Below, piece after piece: positions 1 to 8,279 of a DNA stretch of 40,736 nt. The stretch's first letter is position 1. Every line of letters begins with the position of its first letter. Source of the DNA: an uncultured bacterium (GTDB taxonomy: Bacteria > Cyanobacteriota > Vampirovibrionia > Gastranaerophilales > Gastranaerophilaceae); NCBI GenBank assembly GCA_902760645.1, contig CACWHC010000013.1:44952-85687 (forward strand). The letters run 5' to 3'. The translations under genes were made by a program, and so were the position numbers. The notes beneath the pieces are model-generated. The model worked only from the letters and a program-made list of their open reading frames with translations. It was not told the DNA's origin and searched no databases.

Positions 1-64
1 ACTCTTTTTTATTATATCTGTTTGTTAATTTTAATATTAAAACTATACATGCCCGCCGAACAAG

Positions 65-89
65 GTATCCTGACAAATATTCAGGATAC
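65..89 (-). promoter_or_regulatory. perfect hairpin just downstream of rpsN
   Basis: A 9-bp perfect inverted repeat (GTATCCTGA at 65-73, TCAGGATAC at 81-89) with a 7-nt loop lies 5 nt after the rpsN stop on the minus strand. No T-run follows, so it is not a classical terminator. It could be an RNA-processing or mRNA-stabilising hairpin between rpsN and the next gene of the operon, which lies outside the window. A 14-bp palindrome (TTTTAATATTAAAA, 29-42) follows. Confidence 0.5.
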
Positions 90-94
90 TATTG

Positions 95-301
95 TTACCA
101 GCTTGCTTTTGTAACGCCCGGAAGTAAACCTTCGTGAGCCATTTTTCTAAGACAAATTCTGCAAAGACCGAAATCTCTGTGATAGCCGTGAGGACGACCG
201 CAGATTGAACATCTGTTATGAAGTCTTACTGCCGGATATTTTCCTGCCGCTACAAGAGCTTCTCTTTTTAATTCTTTGTCTATCATCGCTTTCTTAGCCA
301 T
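95..301 (-). CDS. rpsN: 30S ribosomal protein S14, zinc-binding type
   Basis: S14 sits in the head of the 30S subunit near the decoding site and binds 16S rRNA. The 68-aa product carries two CxxC pairs (CSIC and CRIC), the mark of the short zinc-ribbon (C+) form, and ends in the typical GVTKASW. It is slightly longer than the usual 61 aa because of an N-terminal extension. It follows rplE on the minus strand at the canonical spc position. An SD-like AAGGAG stands before the ATG. rpsH should follow but lies beyond the left edge. Confidence 0.95.
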   Translation of the reverse strand: MAKKAMIDKELKREALVAAGKYPAVRLHNRCSICGRPHGYHRDFGLCRICLRKMAHEGLLPGVTKASW

Positions 302-338
302 GAATTTCTCCTTTATTGTTTTGTTATATTAACGTCTT

Positions 339-896
339 TTACTTGTTCATCCCTTTAAAAGGCATACCTAATAATTTCAGCAATTCTCTTGCTTCATCAT
401 CAGTTTCAGCAGTAGTAATGATTGAAACATTCATACCTTTTACAAGATCAACTTCTTCATAAGTAATTTCAGGGAACAATGCCTGTTCTTTTAAGCCTAA
501 AGTATAGTTACCACGGCCGTCAAATGCCTTAGCACTAATACCTCTGAAGTCACGAATACGAGGGAATACAACGCAGATTAACTTCTGTAAGAAATCATAC
601 ATTCTTTCGCCTCTGAGTGTTGCCATAGCACCAACCGGCATACCTTCTCTTAATTTGTAAGATGCGATTGATTTTTTAGCTTTTGTTACAACACATTTTT
701 GACCTGCAATTTTAGTTAATTGACCTTCGATAGTTTCAGCAATTTTTGAATTGTGTGAAGCTTCACCAACACCCATATTCAAAACGATTTTTACCAATTT
801 TGGTACCTGTAAATCGTTCTTGTAGCCGAACTTTTCTTTCATGGCCTTTTTAACTTCGTTTTCATATTTTGTTTTTAAGTTTTCTGTTTTAGTCAT
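339..896 (-). CDS. rplE: 50S ribosomal protein L5
   Basis: L5 binds 5S rRNA in the central protuberance of the 50S subunit. The family pattern is clear: [16 protein letters not shown] near the N-terminus, the [21 protein letters not shown] block, the FPRIRDFRG segment and the C-terminal [13 protein letters not shown] place the start at ATG 896, giving 185 aa, because GAGG lies 9 nt upstream; an in-frame TTG at 911 would add five residues and has no ribosome site of its own. It lies between rplX and rpsN as in other bacteria. Confidence 0.95.
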   Translation of the reverse strand: MTKTENLKTKYENEVKKAMKEKFGYKNDLQVPKLVKIVLNMGVGEASHNSKIAETIEGQLTKIAGQKCVVTKAKKSIASYKLREGMPVGAMATLRGERMYDFLQKLICVVFPRIRDFRGISAKAFDGRGNYTLGLKEQALFPEITYEEVDLVKGMNVSIITTAETDDEARELLKLLGMPFKGMNK

Positions 897-945
897 TTTT
901 GTTTTCCTCAATTCTAGCGATGTATATGTTCGTTAAAAACAAACC

Positions 946-1284
946 TTACACATCTAATTGTTCACCACATTTTTTACAAACACGAACTTTTTTACCGTCA
1001 ACTACTTTATGAGCAATTCTGGTAGGTTTTTCGCAAGCCGGACATACAACCATTACATTTGAAGAATCAAGAGGTTTTTCCATTTTAATTAAACCACCCT
1101 GAATACCTGCCATTGGTTGCGGTCTTTGAGCTTTGGTAACCATATTTACACCTTCTACCAATACTTTTGAATCTGAAGGCATAGCTTTTTTAACGTTACC
1201 GATTTTTCCTTTATCTTTGCCTGCTGTTACGATAACTCTGTCACCGGTTTTAACATGCAAGCTTTTTTTCTTATCATTTGCCAT
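946..1284 (-). CDS. rplX: 50S ribosomal protein L24 with zinc-ribbon tail
   Basis: L24 is an early 23S rRNA-binding assembly initiator. The 112-aa protein has the KOW-type core (KTGDRVIVTAGKDKGKIG) and the GVNMVTKAQRP segment. Its C-terminal part keeps two CxxC pairs (CPAC and CKKC), the zinc-binding form found in part of the family. AAAGGA precedes the ATG by about 8 nt. The upstream gap to rplN is 182 bp, unusually long inside this operon, and holds palindromic DNA described separately. Confidence 0.95.
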   Translation of the reverse strand: MANDKKKSLHVKTGDRVIVTAGKDKGKIGNVKKAMPSDSKVLVEGVNMVTKAQRPQPMAGIQGGLIKMEKPLDSSNVMVVCPACEKPTRIAHKVVDGKKVRVCKKCGEQLDV

Positions 1285-1353
1285 TTTAATTTCCTTTTAC
1301 TTTTCATTTCTGAAACAAATTCGACCTTGATTTTGTTTCTTTATTTTACGTCA

Positions 1354-1466
1354 GTCCGAAAATCCGCCATTTTGGATTTTCTTAAAGCTCAAGCCTGTCA
1401 CTCGCTGCATTTCGCATTCGCTCGTTTCGGCTTTCGCCCTCCGGGTTTTACCCGTCCGAAAATCCG
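1354..1466. repeat. inserted palindromic spacer between rplN and rplX
   Basis: The 13-mer GTCCGAAAATCCG occurs at 1354-1366 and again at 1454-1466, exactly 100 bp apart. The second copy abuts the rplN stop codon (1467-1469). Inside, GAAAATCC and GGATTTTC form an 8-bp stem, and the stretch 1381-1450 is richer in GC (TCGCT/TTCGG runs) than the surrounding DNA. It looks like a small repeat-type insertion between two ribosomal genes; no ORF of note is supported. Confidence 0.5.
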
Positions 1467-1835
1467 TTATATAACTTCCGGAGCTAATGAAACAATCTTC
1501 ATATAGCCTTTATCACGAAGTTCTCTTGCAACCGGTCCGAAAACACGGGTTCCACGAGGATTACCGTCTTTGTTTATAATAACTGCAGCATTTTCGTCAA
1601 ATCTGATTACAGAACCGTCTTGACGTTTAATATCTGCTTTAGTTCTTACAACAACAGCACGGACAACTTCTGATTTTTTTACGGTCATATTAGGAGTAGC
1701 ATCCTTGACTGTAGCAACGATTTCATCTCCGACTGCCGCAAATTTCTTATTTGAACTGCCCATAACTCTGATACATAACAACTGTTTTGCACCTGTATTA
1801 TCAGCAACTTCAAGTCTTGTTTCTTGTTGTATCAT
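1467..1835 (-). CDS. rplN: 50S ribosomal protein L14
   Basis: L14 contacts 23S rRNA at the subunit interface and forms bridge B8. The 122-aa protein is full length. It starts [22 protein letters not shown] and contains [23 protein letters not shown] and the C-terminal [23 protein letters not shown] signature region. AAAGGA lies before the ATG. It is preceded by a 97-bp gap to rpsQ that holds short hairpins (CATTAC..GTAATG at about 1871-1888). Confidence 0.97.
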   Translation of the reverse strand: MIQQETRLEVADNTGAKQLLCIRVMGSSNKKFAAVGDEIVATVKDATPNMTVKKSEVVRAVVVRTKADIKRQDGSVIRFDENAAVIINKDGNPRGTRVFGPVARELRDKGYMKIVSLAPEVI

Positions 1836-1932
1836 TTTTCTTTTCCTTTTTTACTTTACTTTCGACCTCTCATTACTCAATGGTAATGTTGTCTGCACAA
1901 TTTTGTGCCATTAATTCATATCCGAATCGGGA

Positions 1933-2178
1933 TTACTTAACCTGTTCTACAACTTCAGACAATGTCCAGCGTTTGTCACCTGAGATAGGGCGAGATTCTA
2001 CGATTCTAACCGTATCACCGATGTTACAAACATTTTGTTCATCATGTGCTTTGTAGTTTTTGTTAGTTTCAATAATCTTTTTGTATTTCGGATGTGAAGC
2101 ATATTCAGCAACTCTGACTACAATGGTTTTATCCATTTTGTTGCTTACTACGATTCCTTGTTTTTCTTTCTTAGGCAT
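1933..2178 (-). CDS. rpsQ: 30S ribosomal protein S17
   Basis: S17 is a primary 16S rRNA-binding protein of OB fold. The 81-aa product has KQGIVVSNKMDKTIVVRVAEY and the HDEQNVCNIGDTVRIVESRPIS core typical of the family. Its start overlaps the end of rpmC by 8 nt, so the two are very likely translationally coupled in the order rpmC-rpsQ. Length and order match the canonical operon. Confidence 0.96.
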   Translation of the reverse strand: MPKKEKQGIVVSNKMDKTIVVRVAEYASHPKYKKIIETNKNYKAHDEQNVCNIGDTVRIVESRPISGDKRWTLSEVVEQVK

Positions 2179-2383
2179 CTTTACCCTCCGCTGTGTTTGC
2201 AGCTTTTTCAGTAATTACAGTTTTTGCTTGAGCTATTAAGCGTTTATTCTTAGAAATAAGAGAAGTGTTTTCCAAACCTGCAGTTGCAAGTTTCATTTTG
2301 TTGTCTAACAATTCCTTCTTCCATTCAAGTATAGCACTCTTTAGTTCTTCAACTGTTTTTTCGCGCATTTCACTTAATTTCAT
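2171..2383 (-). CDS. rpmC: 50S ribosomal protein L29
   Basis: L29 is a small two-helix protein near the peptide exit tunnel and is part of the docking site for trigger factor and SRP. The 70-aa protein begins MKLSEMREKTVEELKSAI and carries the KMKLATAGLENTSLI stretch. It lies between rplP and rpsQ and overlaps the latter by 8 nt. Confidence 0.95.
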   Translation of the reverse strand: MKLSEMREKTVEELKSAILEWKKELLDNKMKLATAGLENTSLISKNKRLIAQAKTVITEKAANTAEGKDA

Positions 2384-2402
2384 TTTGATATTTTCCTTTT
2401 AT

Positions 2403-2822
2403 TTAAGCTTCTAACTTTGATTTTTCTACAACTTTAACCTTGATAGGCAACTTTTGAGCAGCTAATTCAAGTGCGTTAACTGCAACGTTTCTATCAAAAT
2501 ATTCAAGTTCAAATAGAATTCTGTTTGGCTTAACAACAGCTACCCAGTATTCCAAATTACCTTTACCTGAACCCATACGAGTTTCAGCAGGTTTCGCAGT
2601 AATCGGTTTATCAGGGAAGATTTTAATCCAAACATTACCGCCACGTTTAATTTCACGAGTCATCGCACGACGTGCAGCCTCTATTTGACGGCTGGTTATC
2701 CAACCGGGTTCTAAGGCTTGTAATGCATAAGAACCGAATTCGAGTTTTGTTCCTCTTGTTTCATGTCCTTTCATTCTGCCTTTCATCATTTTACGATATT
2801 TAGTTTTTTTAGGCTGTAACAT
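2403..2822 (-). CDS. rplP: 50S ribosomal protein L16
   Basis: L16 binds near the A-site tRNA elbow and helps shape the peptidyl-transferase centre. The 139-aa protein is full length: [19 protein letters not shown] at the start, the [15 protein letters not shown] block and the [19 protein letters not shown] segment. It is followed within 20 nt by rpmC. Confidence 0.97.
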   Translation of the reverse strand: MLQPKKTKYRKMMKGRMKGHETRGTKLEFGSYALQALEPGWITSRQIEAARRAMTREIKRGGNVWIKIFPDKPITAKPAETRMGSGKGNLEYWVAVVKPNRILFELEYFDRNVAVNALELAAQKLPIKVKVVEKSKLEA

Positions 2823-2861
2823 TTTATTTACTCCTGTTAATTATTTTTACTTAATTGTGTC

Positions 2862-3596
2862 TTACTTAGCATCAGTAGTTTCGATGGCTCTTTTTCTGCG
2901 GCGACCGCTTCTTTCAGTACCTTCTTTACCACTTTTTGCTTTAATATTCATGTCTGCTTTTTCGCCAGGCATTAAATCACCTTTGAAAATCCAAACCTTA
3001 ACACCGATTTTACCCATGATTGTATCAGCTTCAGTAAAACCGTAGTCAACATCTGCTCTCAAAGTCTGTAGAGGTATTCTGCCTTCTTTAGCCCATTCTG
3101 AACGAGCAATTTCAGCACCGCCCAAACGACCTGATACCATAACTTTAATACCCTGAACGCCTGATCTCATTGTACGCTGCATTGCTTGTTTCATTGCACG
3201 TCTGAAAGCAACACGTTTTTCAAGCTGTTGAGCAATATTTTCAGCAACTAACTGAGCATCTGCATCAATTCTTGCTACCTCAACAACATTAATTATAACC
3301 GGTTTACCGATGAATTTAGAAACTTCTTGTCTTAATTCATCAATACCTTGTCCGCCTCTGCCTACTACAATACCGGGCTTAGCAGTTACAACCGTAATGG
3401 TTGTATTTTTGTCTTCGATTCTTGAAATCAAGACTTTTGATACGCCTGCTGCGTATAATTTTTTCTTAATAAATTTTCTGATCTGATGATCTTCTTTTAT
3501 AAAAGTACGGTATTCTTTGAACGAAGCATACCATGTGCTTGCCCAAGATTTTATTATACCTACTCTAAATCCGTTTGGATGTGTTTTTTGTCCCAT
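2862..3596 (-). CDS. rpsC: 30S ribosomal protein S3
   Basis: S3 lies at the mRNA entry channel and takes part in mRNA unwinding. The 244-aa product starts [18 protein letters not shown] and has the type-II KH motif ([15 protein letters not shown], about residues 75-90) and the conserved [22 protein letters not shown] stretch. The C-terminus is a basic tail ending [16 protein letters not shown]. It sits between rplV and rplP as expected. Confidence 0.97.
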   Translation of the reverse strand: MGQKTHPNGFRVGIIKSWASTWYASFKEYRTFIKEDHQIRKFIKKKLYAAGVSKVLISRIEDKNTTITVVTAKPGIVVGRGGQGIDELRQEVSKFIGKPVIINVVEVARIDADAQLVAENIAQQLEKRVAFRRAMKQAMQRTMRSGVQGIKVMVSGRLGGAEIARSEWAKEGRIPLQTLRADVDYGFTEADTIMGKIGVKVWIFKGDLMPGEKADMNIKAKSGKEGTERSGRRRKRAIETTDAK

Positions 3597-3630
3597 TTTT
3601 TATACCTTTATTTTTTTACTACCATTCAGC

Positions 3631-3960
3631 TTAGTCACTTACCTTAATTGTAAGGTGTGATGTACGTTTTAGTCTTCTGTAAATTCGACCTTGTGCTCTT
3701 GGTTTAGCACGTCTCAGAGTTTGGCTTTCATCTGCAAAGATTTCTGCAATCTTTAAAGATTCAGGTGAAACACCAAATTTTTCCTGAGCATTTGCAATAG
3801 CAGCCTTCAAATTCTTTTCAACTACTCTTGCTGCAAAGTAAGGCATAAAACGCAACATATCCTGAGCTTCAAGAACTTTCTTGCCGCGTACTTCGTTTAT
3901 TACACGACGCAATTTTCTTGCTGTCATTTTTATATCTGTTTGTTTTGCTTTAGCTTCCAT
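3631..3960 (-). CDS. rplV: 50S ribosomal protein L22
   Basis: L22 lines the constriction of the nascent-peptide exit tunnel. The 109-aa protein has the N-terminal ARKLRRVINEVRGKKVLEA helix region and the C-terminal hairpin stretch LRRAKPRAQGRIYRRLKRTSH that projects into the tunnel. An 89-bp spacer with a dispersed-repeat hairpin separates it from rpsS upstream. Confidence 0.96.
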   Translation of the reverse strand: MEAKAKQTDIKMTARKLRRVINEVRGKKVLEAQDMLRFMPYFAARVVEKNLKAAIANAQEKFGVSPESLKIAEIFADESQTLRRAKPRAQGRIYRRLKRTSHLTIKVSD

Positions 3961-3991
3961 TTTTTAATTTCCTTTTTCTTTTTTTGTATTG

Positions 3992-4016
3992 AGATTCCGA
4001 AACGAGTTCGGAATGA
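3992..4016. repeat. dispersed palindromic repeat half-unit in the S10 operon
   Basis: ATTCCGAA (3994-4001), a 5-nt loop, then TTCGGAAT (4007-4014) is the same hairpin as at 16013-16033, sharing the flanks AG...GA and differing only in the loop (ACGAG against ACAAG). It sits between rpsS and rplV and would be transcribed. A second small hairpin (CAAGC TCC GCTTG, near 4030-4042) follows. It looks like a half copy of the repeat found complete after gatA. Confidence 0.65.
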
Positions 4017-4049
4017 AATATCCGTAATACAAGCTCCGCTTGCTAACGG

Positions 4050-4322
4050 CTATTTCACTTTAGCTGAACCTGCGTGACCTTTGTATAATCTTGTTGGTGC
4101 AAATTCACCTAATTTATGACCAATCATCTGTTCTGTAACATATACCGGAACGTGAGTTTTCCCGTTATGAACAGCAATTGTATGTCCTAGCATATCAGGT
4201 ACAATCATAGATGCTCTAGACCAAGTCTTGATAACTTTCTTTTCTGAATTTGCATTCATCTTTTCAATTTTCTTTTGTAGAGCTTCTTCTACGTATGGAC
4301 CCTTTTTTAATGAACGTGCCAT
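4050..4322 (-). CDS. rpsS: 30S ribosomal protein S19
   Basis: S19 lies in the head of the 30S subunit and contacts 16S rRNA and the 50S subunit. The 90-aa protein starts [19 protein letters not shown] and carries [23 protein letters not shown] and [17 protein letters not shown], all typical. AAGGAG stands before the ATG. It follows rplB after an 82-bp gap with a hairpin at 4363-4396. Confidence 0.97.
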   Translation of the reverse strand: MARSLKKGPYVEEALQKKIEKMNANSEKKVIKTWSRASMIVPDMLGHTIAVHNGKTHVPVYVTEQMIGHKLGEFAPTRLYKGHAGSAKVK

Positions 4323-4362
4323 TAATATATTCTCCTTTTGGTTTGTTTATCTTTTAGCTTTT

Positions 4363-4396
4363 GCCGATGCATAACCGATTTATCAATCGTATCGGC
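4363..4396 (-). promoter_or_regulatory. two-tier hairpin between rplB and rpsS
   Basis: GCCGAT (4363-4368) pairs with ATCGGC (4391-4396), and an inner CGATT (4376-4380) pairs with AATCG (4385-4389) around a TATC loop. It is a plausible RNA stem in the operon transcript with no T-run, so more likely a processing or spacing element than a terminator. Confidence 0.4.
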
Positions 4397-4404
4397 TATC
4401 GCTT

Positions 4405-5235
4405 TTATTTACCTTTTCTTCTTCTTACAATTAACTTGTCAGAAGCTTTTCCTGATTTTCTTGTCTTATAGCCAAGAGCCGGTTTACCCCAAGGTGTCTT
4501 AGGATGTCCGCCAGGACCTGTTTTACCTTCACCACCACCGTGAGGGTGATCGCAAGGGTTCATTGTTACACCACGAACTGTAGGTCTGATGCCCATATAA
4601 CGAGTTCTTCCTGCCTTACCTATTGATAAGTTTTTGAACTCAGAGTTACCAAGAACACCAATTGTTGCCATACATTCTTTTCTTACCATTCTCATTTCTG
4701 ATGAAGGAAGCTTAATTGTAACATAATTGCCTTCTTTAGCCATAACCTGAGCAGCATTACCTGCAGCTCTAACCATAACTCCGCCACGACCAGGGTTAAG
4801 TTCAACGTTATGAACCATAGTACCTAACGGAATCAGTTCAAGCGGAATAGCATTTCCTGTCTGTACAGGTGCATCAGGACCGCTTATAATAGTATCACCA
4901 ACATTCAATCCTTCCGGTGTTAAGATATATCTTTTTTCACCATCTGCATAGAATACTAATGAAATTCTTACGTTTCTGTTCGGGTCGTACTCAACAGTTT
5001 TTACAACTGCCGGTACACCAAATTTTTCACGTTTAAAATCAATTACACGGTATTGTCTTTTTACACCGCCGCCTTTGTGACGACATGTAATTCTACCGGT
5101 ATTATTTCTGCCTGCTGTTTTCTTTACCTTTTTCAACAAGGACTTTTCAGGGGTCATAGTAGTGATTTCGCTGTAATCACTCTTTACCATTCCTCTTTGT
5201 CCGGGAGAAGTAGGGTTTATTTTTCTTGTTGCCAT
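4405..5235 (-). CDS. rplB: 50S ribosomal protein L2
   Basis: L2 is one of the oldest ribosomal proteins; it is needed for subunit joining and peptidyl-transferase activity. The 276-aa protein is full length, with the [19 protein letters not shown] segment, the [13 protein letters not shown] core and the C-terminal [17 protein letters not shown] loop, whose conserved histidine lies near the catalytic centre. It precedes rpsS in the transcript. Confidence 0.98.
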   Translation of the reverse strand: MATRKINPTSPGQRGMVKSDYSEITTMTPEKSLLKKVKKTAGRNNTGRITCRHKGGGVKRQYRVIDFKREKFGVPAVVKTVEYDPNRNVRISLVFYADGEKRYILTPEGLNVGDTIISGPDAPVQTGNAIPLELIPLGTMVHNVELNPGRGGVMVRAAGNAAQVMAKEGNYVTIKLPSSEMRMVRKECMATIGVLGNSEFKNLSIGKAGRTRYMGIRPTVRGVTMNPCDHPHGGGEGKTGPGGHPKTPWGKPALGYKTRKSGKASDKLIVRRRKGK

Positions 5236-5304
5236 TTTATTTCTCCTTAATTGGCTTTGTACTACTTTAGGGACTTATGCCTTTTCGCCCCTTTAAGACA
5301 ACTG

Positions 5305-5613
5305 TTATACAGCTGTCAATGTTTCAATCGGATCACCTTCGATGGTTACGATTGCTTTTTTAGAACTGTCAGTTCTACCGAATTTATAACCCATTCTCTT
5401 TGTATGAGAAGGCATATAAACCGTATTTACGCTTTTAACTTTTCTTCCCGGAAAAGCTAATTCTACAGCCTGAGCAATTTCAACTTTTGTAGCATCTTTT
5501 CTTACTTCAAAAGTATATTGACCCAAAGCCATAGCCATACGAGATTTTTCCGTAATCAGCGGTTTTTTGATTACATCGTATAACTTTTCTGTATTTGTTC
5601 TTTCTTTACTCAT
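5305..5613 (-). CDS. rplW: 50S ribosomal protein L23
   Basis: L23 stands at the tunnel exit and docks trigger factor and SRP. The 102-aa product contains DVIKKPLITEKSRMAM, the YTFEVRKDATKVEIAQAVE segment and FPGRKVKSVNTVYMPSH, all standard for the family. AAAGGA is 9 nt before the ATG. It lies 25 nt after rplD. Confidence 0.96.
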   Translation of the reverse strand: MSKERTNTEKLYDVIKKPLITEKSRMAMALGQYTFEVRKDATKVEIAQAVELAFPGRKVKSVNTVYMPSHTKRMGYKFGRTDSSKKAIVTIEGDPIETLTAV

Positions 5614-5638
5614 TTTATTATTCCTTTATAGTTAAATC

Positions 5639-6268
5639 TTATTTGCTAAGTCTTTCTGTAATTTCGTTAACAGCTGCTTCAGTAATAACTACGCTGTCAG
5701 CTTCCAACAAATCTTTTACGTTCAAATTTGAAGGAAGTAACAATTTAACTGAAGGAATATTTCTTGCTGCTAATTCAAGATTTTGATTTTCAGCTGCCTT
5801 CAAATCAGCAACAATAAGAATTTTACCGTTCAAATTCAAAGATTTTAATACTGATGCCATCAATTTTGTCTTAGGTTCAGCAATTTTTGAAAAATCTTTT
5901 ACGATAACTAATTGTTCTTCTCTTGAAGACAATGCTGATTTTAAAGCTAATTTTCTTGCTTTTTGAGGCATTGAGAAAGAATAATCTCTTGGTTTTGGCC
6001 CAAAGATTACGCCGCCGCCTGCAAACAATGGAGAACGGAGAGAACCAGCTCTTGCTCTGCCTGTACCCTTTTGTTTCCAAGGTTTTTTACCGCCTCCGGA
6101 TACTTCAGCTCTTGTTTTTGCAGAAGCTGAACCCTGACGACCGTTATTTAATTGTCTTCTCAATGCTAAATGCATTACATGTAAATTAGGTTCTACACCA
6201 AAAACTTCTTTAGCTAAGGTAATTTCACCTAACTTTTCACCTGTTGTACTTAAAATTTCTTTTGACAT
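5639..6268 (-). CDS. rplD: 50S ribosomal protein L4
   Basis: L4 helps form the exit-tunnel constriction and in Escherichia coli also represses its own operon. The 209-aa protein has the long conserved loop (NNGRQGSASAKTRAEVSGGGKKPWKQKGTGRARAGSLRSP region) and the GGGVIFGPKPRDYSF block. Whether it regulates this operon cannot be read from the sequence. A 171-bp spacer precedes it. Confidence 0.97.
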   Translation of the reverse strand: MSKEILSTTGEKLGEITLAKEVFGVEPNLHVMHLALRRQLNNGRQGSASAKTRAEVSGGGKKPWKQKGTGRARAGSLRSPLFAGGGVIFGPKPRDYSFSMPQKARKLALKSALSSREEQLVIVKDFSKIAEPKTKLMASVLKSLNLNGKILIVADLKAAENQNLELAARNIPSVKLLLPSNLNVKDLLEADSVVITEAAVNEITERLSK

Positions 6269-6439
6269 TTTCTTTTTTCCTTTTGCTTTCCGTCTACCCC
6301 TTTCCCTTTCGGGTTTTATATGGCAGAAGCGGGTTAATGTTTTACTTTTCTTGTTTTTATTTTATTTTGTCCGCCTGTCAAATCAAAGATTTGTTCGTTC
6401 ATTTCGCTCTAGCGAACCGACTCCGGCACTCACACCGGC
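6269..6439. other. 171-bp palindrome-rich spacer between rplC and rplD
   Basis: This spacer has patchy GC-rich text that resembles the rplN-rplX spacer: a GTCCGCCTGTCA start near 6368, then TTCG/CGCT runs and inverted words such as GTTCG..CGAAC (about 6393-6417). No convincing ORF or promoter is visible. It is likely a decayed dispersed repeat tolerated inside the operon. Confidence 0.4.
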
Positions 6440-7078
6440 TTACGCATTCCATTTTGTGCGTGTAGGAACGATTGTTACTAATCTTCCTTCGCATCCCGGA
6501 ACTGAACCTTTAATTAATACCAGTTTCTTTTCTGCATCCACTTTAACCAGTTTCAACTTAGTAACGGTAACTCTTTCATTACCCATGTTACCTGCCATTC
6601 TTTTACCTTTGATAACACGGCTAGGAGTTGTACCTGCACCGATTGAACCCGGTTCTCTGTGGTTCTTTGAACCGTGACCCATAGGTCCGCGTCCAAAATT
6701 CCATCTCTTAACTGTACCCTGGGAACCTTTACCGATTGATTTTCCTGTTACATCTACTTTTTCAACGTTATCAAGAACTGATAATTCAATCTTGTCGCCT
6801 ACTTTGTAGTCCTGAGGATTGTCAACGCGGAATTCTTGTAAGTGTCTGTAATTTTCCAAGTTGTTTTTCTTAAAATGACCGATTTGAGCCTTTGTCAAGT
6901 GTTTTTCTTTTGCTGCAACAGTACCAACCTGTATAGCATTGTAACCGTCAGTTTCTACAGTTTTAACCTGAGTAACAACGATATCGTCTACTTTGATAAC
7001 AGTTACAGGAATAGCCAAACCTTGTTCGTCAAAAATCTGAGTCATTCCCAATTTTTTACCTATTACACCTAGTGTCAT
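6440..7078 (-). CDS. rplC: 50S ribosomal protein L3
   Basis: L3 is an early assembly protein that reaches into the peptidyl-transferase region. The 212-aa protein starts MTLGVIGKKLGMTQIFDEQG and contains the central KGSQGTVKRWNFGRGPMGHGSK loop and the RMAGNMGNERVTV block. AAAGG precedes the ATG by 9 nt. A 226-bp gap separates it from rpsJ upstream, far longer than usual. Confidence 0.97.
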   Translation of the reverse strand: MTLGVIGKKLGMTQIFDEQGLAIPVTVIKVDDIVVTQVKTVETDGYNAIQVGTVAAKEKHLTKAQIGHFKKNNLENYRHLQEFRVDNPQDYKVGDKIELSVLDNVEKVDVTGKSIGKGSQGTVKRWNFGRGPMGHGSKNHREPGSIGAGTTPSRVIKGKRMAGNMGNERVTVTKLKLVKVDAEKKLVLIKGSVPGCEGRLVTIVPTRTKWNA

Positions 7079-7304
7079 ATTTTAACCTTTCTAGCTCACC
7101 CTACTTGTTGCACGGCACATCCGTGCCTCATTTCGGGTTTGCATTTTCACTTGCGAGCGCTACGTCTTGCTTAATTACTTTACCTTACGGGGACTTTCAC
7201 CCCACTCCTTTCAAGAAGTGTCCAATTTGATAAATTGGTCGCAGTTCACATTATATATGCATAATGCTTATTCAATTTTCAATGCTTTGTGCAAACTAAT
7301 CAGA
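7079..7304. other. 226-bp spacer between rpsJ and rplC
   Basis: The spacer holds a short hairpin (GCACGG..CCGTGC, about 7112-7128), GC-rich words like those in the other long spacers (CACTTGCGAGCGCTACG) and an AT-rich part next to rpsJ. I see no ORF with a ribosome site and no strong promoter. It might be an insertion remnant or could hold RNA structure controlling downstream genes. Confidence 0.35.
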
Positions 7305-7622
7305 TTACAATTTAACCTGAATAGAAACACCTGCAGGAAGATCTAATCTGCTTAACTCTTCAGTAGTCTGTTGAGTCGCTTCGTATATATCAATAATACG
7401 TTTATGAGTTCTCATTTCAAAATGTTCACGAGATTTTTTATCAACGTGAGGACTTCTCAAAACGCAATATATACGTCTTTTTGTAGGTAAAGGAATCGGG
7501 CCTGCAACTTTAGCGTCAGTTCTTTTTGCTGTTTCTACGATTTTGTCTGAAGATACATCAATCAATTTGTGATCATAAGATTTCAAACAAACTCTGATTC
7601 TTTGTCCTTTTGTGCTTGCCAT
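7305..7622 (-). CDS. rpsJ: 30S ribosomal protein S10
   Basis: S10 is a head protein of the 30S subunit and also the NusE antitermination factor. The chosen start (ATG 7622, AAAGGA about 7 nt upstream) gives 105 aa beginning [19 protein letters not shown], the usual length; an upstream ATG at 7646 lacks an SD site. Family blocks [31 protein letters not shown] region and the [11 protein letters not shown] end are present. It is the first gene of the operon. Confidence 0.96.
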   Translation of the reverse strand: MASTKGQRIRVCLKSYDHKLIDVSSDKIVETAKRTDAKVAGPIPLPTKRRIYCVLRSPHVDKKSREHFEMRTHKRIIDIYEATQQTTEELSRLDLPAGVSIQVKL

Positions 7623-7756
7623 TTTTATTCCTTTTCTGCTTGTCATGTTTTACACATTACGGGGTCTTTAATAAGCCGCCCCACAGGGCTTTGCTCGGTT
7701 TGAATTTATTTAAAAATATATTTCGGTCTTTTAACTAAAATGCACCAAGCATACCA

Positions 7757-7785
7757 ATGTTAGTATAAACATATAACACTGTCAA
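7757..7785 (-). promoter_or_regulatory. S10-operon promoter
   Basis: On the minus strand a perfect -35 TTGACA (7780-7785) is followed after exactly 17 nt by TAACAT (7757-7762, 4 of 6 matches). Transcription would start near 7750, leaving a leader of roughly 130 nt before rpsJ. The leader contains a short GC hairpin (AAGCC..GGCTT, about 7673-7692), but no L4-type regulatory structure can be asserted. Confidence 0.7.
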
Positions 7786-7864
7786 CTCGGTTTTTTGCTA
7801 TTTGTTAACGTATTGTAACATGCCGCCGAATAAAATTTTTAAAATTTTTATAAACTGCAATATT

Positions 7865-7895
7865 AAAGGCTTTACACGTTAAATGCAAAGCCTTT
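7865..7895 (-). terminator. hairpin between the 79-aa gene and the S10 operon
   Basis: AAAGGCTTT (7865-7873) and AAAGCCTTT (7887-7895) form a perfect 9-bp stem with a 13-nt loop, 33 nt after the stop of the upstream minus-strand gene. The T-run is short on both strands, so efficiency is uncertain, but the position fits a transcript end before the S10 promoter. Confidence 0.5.
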
Positions 7896-7928
7896 ATAAT
7901 TATGAAAATTGAACATATCTAAAATATT

Positions 7929-8168
7929 TTATTCCTGAATGAACGAACTCATTCGCCTATCCTCGGGAATTTCGGATAAATCTTGCGGTTGTTGGGACTG
8001 AACATCACCCTGACGTTCTACTGATAATCCTGCCATAAAATTCTGCCGTCTTGTACTGCCTATGATGCTTGTAAAATAATTACCCCGTTCATTGGCTGCA
8101 GTCATCTGCGACATAATTTTTGTCATGTAATGATTTTTTACGCACATATCAAACTTTACGTCCATCAT
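7929..8168 (-). CDS. small protein of unknown function (79 aa)
   Basis: I do not recognise this protein. It is hydrophilic, with no membrane segment; the C-terminal half is rich in Q, R, D and E (VERQGDVQSQQPQDLSEIPED). AAGGAG lies about 10 nt before the first of two adjacent ATGs. Upstream, on the minus strand at 8209-8233, is a degenerate copy of the GCAATTTTT-N10-ATACTT element described elsewhere (ATACTT exact, first block 6 of 9). A hairpin follows the gene. Confidence 0.6.
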   Translation of the reverse strand: MMDVKFDMCVKNHYMTKIMSQMTAANERGNYFTSIIGSTRRQNFMAGLSVERQGDVQSQQPQDLSEIPEDRRMSSFIQE

Positions 8169-8279
8169 TTGGTAAACGCTCCTTTATGTTATATATTTTA
8201 TATATAAAAAGTATAGAACATGAGAATTATTGACAAGTTTTTCAAGTCAAGTTAATAAATATTTACAATCAGCAATTAC

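Noticed and set aside
6269-6439. ORFs of 73-108 aa on the plus strand across the rplC-rplD region
   Set aside because: They run antisense through ribosomal protein genes and the repeat-like spacer, with no recognisable protein.
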